Part shown: positions 6,534 to 10,662 of the stretch, piece by piece | How positions within the stretch are numbered: the first letter of the stretch is position 1 | Layout: every line of letters begins with the position of its first letter | NCBI GenBank assembly: GCA_018402605.1 | Contig: JAGYIK010000038.1 | Span: forward strand, 1-10,662 | Origin: Litorivicinus sp. | GTDB taxonomy: Bacteria; Pseudomonadota; Gammaproteobacteria; Pseudomonadales; Litorivicinaceae | Reading direction: 5' to 3' | Length of the DNA stretch: 10,662 bases | Made by a program: the position numbers and the translations under genes | The notes under the pieces: model-generated | What the model saw: only the letters and a program-made list of their open reading frames with translations | Told to the model about the DNA's origin: nothing | Databases searched by the model: none

Positions 6534-7532
6534 ATGAAAAAAATAGTACACGCGGCGCTGATTACCGGCGCGCTTGTTTCATCAGGGCAAGCATTGGCGG
6601 CAGACTGTGGCAAGGTCGTTATCGGCGAAATGAATTGGGCGAGTGGTGAGTTCCTCGCGCGGCTCGATGGCATGATTCTCGAAGAGGGCTATGGCTGCGA
6701 TGTGGATTACTTGACCGCAGGTACAGTGCCGCAGATCACCTCCATGAACGAAAAAGGCACGCCAACATTTGCTTCTGAAGTGTGGGCGAACGCGAACAAA
6801 ATCCTCATCGATGCAGCCGAAGCCGAGGGCCGTTTGACACGCTTGAATCCGCAGCCCATCGAGGGTGCCGGTGAGGGCTGGTGGATTGACCCGATGATGA
6901 TGGAAAAGCACGGTTTTAAGACGGTCGACGATGTCTTGGCGCGGCCTGATCTCTTCCCACATCCGGAGGACCCAGCGAAAGGTGGATTTCACACCTGTCC
7001 AGCTGGATGGGGTTGTGAGCTGGCGAATGCCAATATGTTCCGTGCCTTTGATCTCGAAGCCAAGGGTTGGCGGATGGTTGAGCCGGGCTCAGGCGCGGGT
7101 CTTGATGGCGCAATTGCCAAAGCAGGCGAGCGCGGCGAGCCTTGGTTCGGATATTACTGGGCGCCAACGACGATGATCGGAAAGTACAACTTACAACCTC
7201 TCGACTTCGATGCACCCTATGATGCTGAGAATTGGGACAACTGTATTGTGTTGCCGACCGAAGACTGTGAAAACCCAAAGCGCACCCGTTGGACAACCTC
7301 CGAAGTGGTGAGTTTGGCGCAAGCATCCTTTGTCACGGATGAGCCTCTGGCTGCTGCCTATGTCGAAAAACGGTCATTGACCGTGCCACAGCTCGGTCAG
7401 TATCTGAAGTATATGGATGCGAACCAGGCGACTGGTGAAGATGCAGCCATTGAGTTTTTGCTCAACGAAGAGGCGATCTGGACCCAATGGGTGACGGCTG
7501 ACGCTGCAGAGCGCATTAAAAGCGCACTGTAA
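6534..7532 (+). CDS. Periplasmic substrate-binding protein of a quaternary-amine/osmolyte ABC importer
   Basis: A 332-residue OpuAC/ProX-type binding protein that captures a compatible solute in the periplasm. It has a signal peptide: KK, a hydrophobic core at about 5-18, and ALA-A before Asp24. The lipobox is absent, so it should be free in the periplasm. The ATG at 6534 has GGAG 6 bases upstream; an in-frame GTG at 6474 would spoil the signal peptide. Tryptophans at 35, 84, 115/116, 204 and 209 are candidates for the aromatic cage that binds methylated ammonium or sulfonium groups. The mature protein carries six cysteines (25, 55, 155, 160, 236, 245), enough for three disulfides. Glycine betaine, proline betaine, carnitine, TMAO or DMSP are all possible substrates. 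It is first in an operon with permease and ATPase, with a terminator directly after it. Confidence 0.92.
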   Translation: MKKIVHAALITGALVSSGQALAADCGKVVIGEMNWASGEFLARLDGMILEEGYGCDVDYLTAGTVPQITSMNEKGTPTFASEVWANANKILIDAAEAEGRLTRLNPQPIEGAGEGWWIDPMMMEKHGFKTVDDVLARPDLFPHPEDPAKGGFHTCPAGWGCELANANMFRAFDLEAKGWRMVEPGSGAGLDGAIAKAGERGEPWFGYYWAPTTMIGKYNLQPLDFDAPYDAENWDNCIVLPTEDCENPKRTRWTTSEVVSLAQASFVTDEPLAAAYVEKRSLTVPQLGQYLKYMDANQATGEDAAIEFLLNEEAIWTQWVTADAAERIKSAL

Positions 7533-7549
7533 TCTCAGGGCAGACCAAC

Positions 7550-7580
7550 AAAGCCGGTGTATTGGATCGCCGGCTTTTTT
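7550..7580 (+). terminator. Rho-independent terminator/attenuator after the binding-protein gene
   Basis: AAAGCCGG (7550-7557) pairs perfectly with CCGGCTTT (7570-7577) around a 12-base loop, and the T run continues to 7580. It begins 17 bases after the binding-protein stop and ends 17 bases before the permease ATG. In binding-protein-first ABC operons such a hairpin usually lets only part of transcription through, so the soluble receptor is made in excess over the membrane components. Partial read-through is inferred because the permease has no evident promoter of its own. Confidence 0.8.
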
Positions 7581-7597
7581 AATCGACAGAGGCGTAT

Positions 7598-8485
7598 ATG
7601 AATTGGCTAGTTGAGTTTCCCGAGCTTGGGCGGGGGGATCTCAGAGATCTTCGCAAAGGGATTGACGAGGGTTTCAAAAGTTTTACCCGAACCTACGGTG
7701 AGAGTATCGAAGGATTCTTCGATCCACTGCTACATTTTTTAATTGGGTTGGAGAAGCTCCTGCTTGCCACCCCCTGGCCCCTGTTTATTTTGATCGTGTG
7801 CGCGCTAGGTTGGCTTGCCAGCCGGAGCATCAAAATCGTCATTGGCACGGCTATTAGTTTTTATCTGATTGGCCTTCTCGGGATGTGGGAAGACACCATG
7901 AGCACGGTCAGCATCATTGTCGTCTCGACACTGGTCTGTATCGGGCTTGGGTTGCCGATCGGCATCTTGATGTCGCGCTCGAATCGCGCACAAGCGCTGG
8001 TCACACCAATTTTGGATGTCATGCAGACTATTCCGAGCTTTGTTTACCTCATCCCGGTGGTCATGATGCTCGGTATCGGTAAGGTGCCAGGGCTCATTGC
8101 AGTAGTAATTTACGCGCTTCCACCGATGATCCGATTGACCAATTTGGGTATCCGGCTGGTCGATAAGGAGGTCCTTGAGGCAGCCGATGCCTTTGGTGCG
8201 AGTGCTTGGCAGAAACTTTGGCAAGTCCAGGTGCCACTGGCACTCCCCAATATCTTCGCGGGTGTAAACCAAACCATCATGATGTCACTGGCGATGGTTG
8301 TGATTGCCTCGATGATTGGTGTGACAGGTCTAGGGCAGCCCGTATTAAAGGCAATATCGAACCAATATTTGGCGATGGGCTTATTGAATGGACTCGCTAT
8401 CGTTGCCTTGGCCATTATTTTTGATCGGATCAGTCAATCCTACGGTAAACGTCTGCAAAGCTACCGCGGTGGCCACAATGAGTGA
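7598..8485 (+). CDS. ABC transporter permease, ProW/OpuAB type
   Basis: The 295-residue inner-membrane channel subunit of the osmolyte importer. About 58 N-terminal residues precede the first helix; this is shorter than the long tail of E. coli ProW. Hydrophobic segments are at about 61-74, 79-95, 103-124, 147-173, 220-241 and 261-276. The cytoplasmic EAA loop, which docks on the ATPase, is clear at about 194-213 (EAADAFGASAWQKLWQVQVP), followed by LPNIFAGVNQTIMMSLAMVV, typical of the betaine/proline permeases. AGAGGCG precedes the ATG. It follows the attenuator hairpin and overlaps the ATPase gene by 8 bases, so the two are translationally coupled. Confidence 0.95.
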   Translation: MNWLVEFPELGRGDLRDLRKGIDEGFKSFTRTYGESIEGFFDPLLHFLIGLEKLLLATPWPLFILIVCALGWLASRSIKIVIGTAISFYLIGLLGMWEDTMSTVSIIVVSTLVCIGLGLPIGILMSRSNRAQALVTPILDVMQTIPSFVYLIPVVMMLGIGKVPGLIAVVIYALPPMIRLTNLGIRLVDKEVLEAADAFGASAWQKLWQVQVPLALPNIFAGVNQTIMMSLAMVVIASMIGVTGLGQPVLKAISNQYLAMGLLNGLAIVALAIIFDRISQSYGKRLQSYRGGHNE

Positions 8486-9527
8486 TCCGCAAACCAAGAT
8501 CGAGATCCGGAACCTATATAAGATATTTGGCGAAACACCGGAATTGATGCTCGAGAAGGTGGGGCAGGGTGTTTCTAAAGACACCTTAAACGATGAGTTC
8601 AATCATGTGCTGGGTCTGCATGACATCAACATGAAGATTCCTGAAAAAGGAATCCAAGTGGTCATGGGCTTGTCGGGCTCGGGGAAGTCAACCTTGATTC
8701 GTCACATCAACCGACTGATTGAGCCAACGGCCGGTGAGATTTTGGTGGATGGCGAAAATGTCATGGACATGCGTCCTGATGCGCTTCGAGACTTCCGCCG
8801 TAATCGCGCATCCATGGTGTTCCAAAAGTTTGCGTTGTTGCCGCACAGGACGGTGCTCGAAAATACGCAATACGGTCTCGAGATCCAGGGTATCAGCGAA
8901 AAAGAGTCGAAAAAACGCGCCTGTCACTGGATTGAGCGTGTGGGTTTGAGTGGCTACGAAGAAAATTATCCCACGCAGCTGTCTGGTGGAATGCAGCAGC
9001 GGGTCGGCCTCGCGCGCGCTCTGGCGACAGATGCCGATATTCTCCTCATGGATGAGGCATTTAGTGCATTGGATCCACTGATTCGGACCGATATGCAAAA
9101 CATCTTGCTCGACCTGCAACAAGAGTTGCATAAAACCATTGTGTTTATCACCCACGATTTGGAAGAGGCCTTGCGCATTGGCGATCAGATTGCGATATTG
9201 CGCGACGGTAAAGTGGTGCAGCAAGGAACGCCCGAGCGCATCGTGTTAAAGCCGAAAGACGACTACATCGCGGATTTCACAAAAGACATCAACCGCGGTC
9301 GCGTGATCAAACTCAAAACGATCATGTCGGCGCCAAACGATCAGGCTGGACCCGAACTGTCGGGTGATATGCTGGTCGAAGATGCAGCGCAACTTGTGAC
9401 CGAGTCTCCCTCGTCACAGGGTCGCGTGGTGGATGCTGATGGCGTGGTTGTTGGCTGTGTGACGATCCAGGATCTGATTCGTGCCATGGCGCGACCCAAT
9501 ATTGAATCTAGACTCGAAGAATTGTAA
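8478..9527 (+). CDS. ABC transporter ATP-binding protein, ProV/OpuAA type
   Basis: The 349-residue ATPase driving the osmolyte importer. Walker A is GLSGSGKST at 64-72, the Q-loop glutamine is 115 (MVFQKFALLPHRT), the signature is LSGGMQQR at 168-175, Walker B is ILLMDE at 188-193 with catalytic Glu193, and the switch histidine is 225 (FITHDLEEA). As in ProV, residues 14-45 form an insert (YKIFGETPELMLEKV...) before the core. The C-terminal part holds what looks like a single CBS-type segment (VVDADGVVVGCVTIQDLIRAM), where OpuA-type ATPases often carry a tandem pair that senses ionic strength. I chose ATG 8478, which overlaps the permease stop by 8 bases and starts the protein as MSDPQTK; a longer reading from 8388 lies inside the permease. 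Confidence 0.95.
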   Translation: MSDPQTKIEIRNLYKIFGETPELMLEKVGQGVSKDTLNDEFNHVLGLHDINMKIPEKGIQVVMGLSGSGKSTLIRHINRLIEPTAGEILVDGENVMDMRPDALRDFRRNRASMVFQKFALLPHRTVLENTQYGLEIQGISEKESKKRACHWIERVGLSGYEENYPTQLSGGMQQRVGLARALATDADILLMDEAFSALDPLIRTDMQNILLDLQQELHKTIVFITHDLEEALRIGDQIAILRDGKVVQQGTPERIVLKPKDDYIADFTKDINRGRVIKLKTIMSAPNDQAGPELSGDMLVEDAAQLVTESPSSQGRVVDADGVVVGCVTIQDLIRAMARPNIESRLEEL

Positions 9528-9851
9528 ATGCCCAAAGAGACTCGGCTCGTGTATTCAACCGAGTCGGGTCGCATCCGATCTGACTCATCTGTGTGTTCGT
9601 CGAATCCGGCGGATTCGGTTGTGCGTGTGCGTCGAGAAACCAAAGGCCGCGGGGGCAAAGAAGCCACGGTGGTGTGGGATGTGCCGGGCGGAGAAGCCGA
9701 GTTAAAAACACTGGGGAAATCGATCAAACAGCGTCTTGGCACTGGTGGGTCGGTGAAAGACGGGCAGATCGTGATCCAGGGCGATCATGTTGCGAAGATC
9801 ATGGAATTTTTAGGATCTGAAGGATTCAAAGTGAAGAAGGCAGGCGGATGA
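9528..9851 (+). CDS. yciH: SUI1-domain translation initiation factor, YciH type
   Basis: A 107-residue homologue of eukaryotic eIF1/SUI1. Bacterial YciH is a non-essential factor thought to influence start-site fidelity or initiation under stress. The length equals E. coli YciH (108). It begins MPKETRLVYSTESGR; the SUI1 core from about 31 includes VRVRRETKGRGGKEATVVWDV, then KTLGKSIKQRLGTGGSVKDGQIVIQGDH, and ends KIMEFLGSEGFKVKKAGG. The ATG follows the ATPase TAA with no spacing, and the ribosome site is weak, so coupled translation is likely. It overlaps the flavin reductase gene by ATGA. The Ser/Asp-rich stretch at 15-30 has no recognised function. Confidence 0.94.
   Translation: MPKETRLVYSTESGRIRSDSSVCSSNPADSVVRVRRETKGRGGKEATVVWDVPGGEAELKTLGKSIKQRLGTGGSVKDGQIVIQGDHVAKIMEFLGSEGFKVKKAGG
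9539..9565 (+). repeat. Inverted repeat at the start of the SUI1 gene
   Basis: GACTCGG (9539-9545) and CCGAGTC (9559-9565) are perfect 7-base arms around a 13-base loop, starting 11 bases into the SUI1 coding sequence. In mRNA this would form a hairpin close to the start codon. No U run follows, so it is not a terminator. It could lower initiation on this gene or be fortuitous, since these codons also encode ordinary family residues. Confidence 0.45.
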
Positions 9852-10333
9852 CGGTCTCGATTTCAGACTTTAAACAGGCGATGGGGAGTTTCCCAACGGG
9901 CGTCACGGTGACTACAGCACATGATGCCCAGGGTGCCGTGGTCGGAATGACTGCGAGTGCGTTTTCGTCCGTCTCGCTAGACCCCTTGTTGGTCTTGATG
10001 TGTCCAGCAAAAGACGCGGAATGCTACACCGCATTGACTGAAGCGCGGTATTTCAGCATCCATATTCTGTCGGGCGAGCAAGCAAGCTTAGCCTGGCAGT
10101 TTGCCAAGTCCGGTATTGAGAAAACCCATGGACTCTCGATGTCCTCGGGGCCGAATGGGGCGCCGAAAATTGCTGGATGTCTGGTGTATTTAGAGTGTGA
10201 GCGGCATGCGCTCTATGACGGGGGCGATCATGGAATCTTGCTTGGCGCCGTCCGGTATTTGGAAATGGCTGATAGTGCGACCCCGCCCTTGGTCTATTGC
10301 CGCAGCCAACTGGGCCCGTTACCACCGCTGTAA
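9848..10333 (+). CDS. Flavin reductase-domain protein (HpaC-like FMN-binding split barrel)
   Basis: A 161-residue protein of the flavin reductase-like family, whose members reduce free FMN or FAD with NAD(P)H and hand it to a partner monooxygenase. Characteristic segments are FPTGVTVTTAHD (15-26), GMTASAFSSVSLDPLLVLMC at 33-52, which forms the flavin-binding strand and loop, YFSIHILSGEQ at about 68-78, and DHGILLGAVRYLE in the C-terminal third with the family histidine-glycine step. The length is normal for HpaC-type reductases. It overlaps the SUI1 gene by ATGA and seems to be the last gene of the transporter operon. No partner monooxygenase is in the window, so the acceptor is unknown. It could act as a general flavin reductase. 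Confidence 0.9.
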   Translation: MTVSISDFKQAMGSFPTGVTVTTAHDAQGAVVGMTASAFSSVSLDPLLVLMCPAKDAECYTALTEARYFSIHILSGEQASLAWQFAKSGIEKTHGLSMSSGPNGAPKIAGCLVYLECERHALYDGGDHGILLGAVRYLEMADSATPPLVYCRSQLGPLPPL

Positions 10334-10487
10334 TTCCGTGCGCAGACTTCGAGTCGACGTGCGCTGATGCCAATCTGATGGATGCAGCAAGACGCTTGTA
10401 TGCTGAACCGCTGATACCCATGTCATAAGTTGAGTGTGCCAAGCGCACAGCATGGCGCGTCGTATTTTAGAATCGTTGGAGTACTGC
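10334..10487. other. Intergenic region before the DUF3108-like gene
   Basis: These 154 bases separate the end of the flavin reductase gene from the next start. I find no clear terminator: a GACT-TCG-AGTC mini-hairpin near 10345-10355 and TGTGC-N5-GCACA at 10435-10449 are both short and lack a T run. No convincing -35/-10 pair is visible, though a promoter for the following gene is plausible here. GGAG at about 10478-10481 is its ribosome site. Confidence 0.4.
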
Positions 10488-10662
10488 ATGAATCGAATCC
10501 TCGCGATCGTTGCGATCTCGCTCTCCAGCTGGGTCCAAGCATTTGATGGGCAGCCACTTCGCTATGAAGTCGATTGGGGTCCCTTGACGCTTGCGGATGT
10601 TGAGATGCGCCTGTTGGATTCCGACACAGTGCGTTCAGTCAATGTCACGGTTGCCTCCCGTG
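10488..10662 (+). CDS. Secreted DUF3108-like protein, N-terminal part (truncated by window edge)
   Basis: The first 58 residues of an open frame that continues past the window. It begins MNRILAIVAISLSSWVQAF, a short positively charged and hydrophobic stretch ending VQA before Phe, as in a signal peptide, so export to the periplasm is expected. The next part, LRYEVDWGPLTLADVEMRL, resembles the start of DUF3108 proteins (YxVxWxGxxxGxAxL pattern), a family of periplasmic proteins with no settled function. The ATG at 10488 has GGAG about 6 bases upstream. An in-frame ATG at 10452 would add 12 charged residues before the signal peptide and is less likely. The family call rests on a short fragment. 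Confidence 0.7.
   Translation, partial: MNRILAIVAISLSSWVQAFDGQPLRYEVDWGPLTLADVEMRLLDSDTVRSVNVTVASR

Noticed and set aside
6300..6673. Small minus-strand frames crossing the control region before the binding protein
   Set aside because: They consist of AT-rich non-coding sequence plus antisense of the signal peptide, with no recognisable protein features.
7805..8272. A 155-residue minus-strand open frame
   Set aside because: It is antisense to the permease; it is rich in charged residues that mirror the codons of hydrophobic helices on the other strand, a typical shadow.
8688..9224. A 178-residue open frame on the minus strand
   Set aside because: It is fully antisense to the ATPase gene, whose motifs are unmistakable; the translation resembles no family I know and has no ribosome site.
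10435..10449. TGTGC-N5-GCACA as a terminator after the flavin reductase gene
   Set aside because: The stem has five pairs and no T run follows.

Overview
This window looks like a compact chromosomal stretch from a gammaproteobacterium, probably marine or salt-adapted. The adjacent cmoA-cmoB pair for wobble-uridine modification is typical of Gammaproteobacteria. A quaternary-amine/osmolyte ABC transporter lies beside a divergent MarR regulator that resembles the EctR/CosR osmoregulators. Genus cannot be fixed from the sequence alone. I see no phage, insertion sequence, CRISPR array, tRNA or rRNA. Genes are tightly packed; the longest gene-free stretch is 246 bases.

Left part (1-2138, minus strand): the start of a class I aromatic/aspartate aminotransferase (its 3' part lies outside the window), then cmoB and cmoA. 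These last two overlap by ATGA and together build the cmo5U34 tRNA modification. Divergent from cmoA is rmuC (2204-3357, plus). It is broken here by two closely spaced reading-frame shifts that separate the membrane/coiled-coil half from the nuclease-like half.

Middle (3339-6287): a minus-strand pair encodes a putidaredoxin-like 2Fe-2S ferredoxin and a matching FAD-dependent ferredoxin reductase, with no P450 or oxygenase beside it. The reductase end overlaps the rmuC end. Then comes a plus-strand pirin with all four metal ligands. Its 3' end overlaps the convergent marR gene by 71 bases.

Right part (6288-10333, plus): an AT-rich divergent control region carries an inverted repeat overlapping a -10-like box. 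It is followed by a probable operon: periplasmic binding protein, a rho-independent terminator that probably attenuates, ProW-type permease, ProV-type ATPase, SUI1/YciH translation factor and a flavin reductase-domain protein. From the permease onward the genes overlap or abut directly. The first three genes form an importer for a compatible solute such as glycine betaine, TMAO or DMSP. The MarR protein is the obvious candidate repressor. The last 175 bases start a secreted DUF3108-like protein that runs out of the window.

I did not find a clearly new multi-gene system. The most notable points are the double-frameshifted rmuC, the regulator/operator/transporter arrangement with its internal attenuator, the linkage of a translation-initiation factor and a flavin reductase to an osmolyte importer, and the pirin/marR tail overlap.
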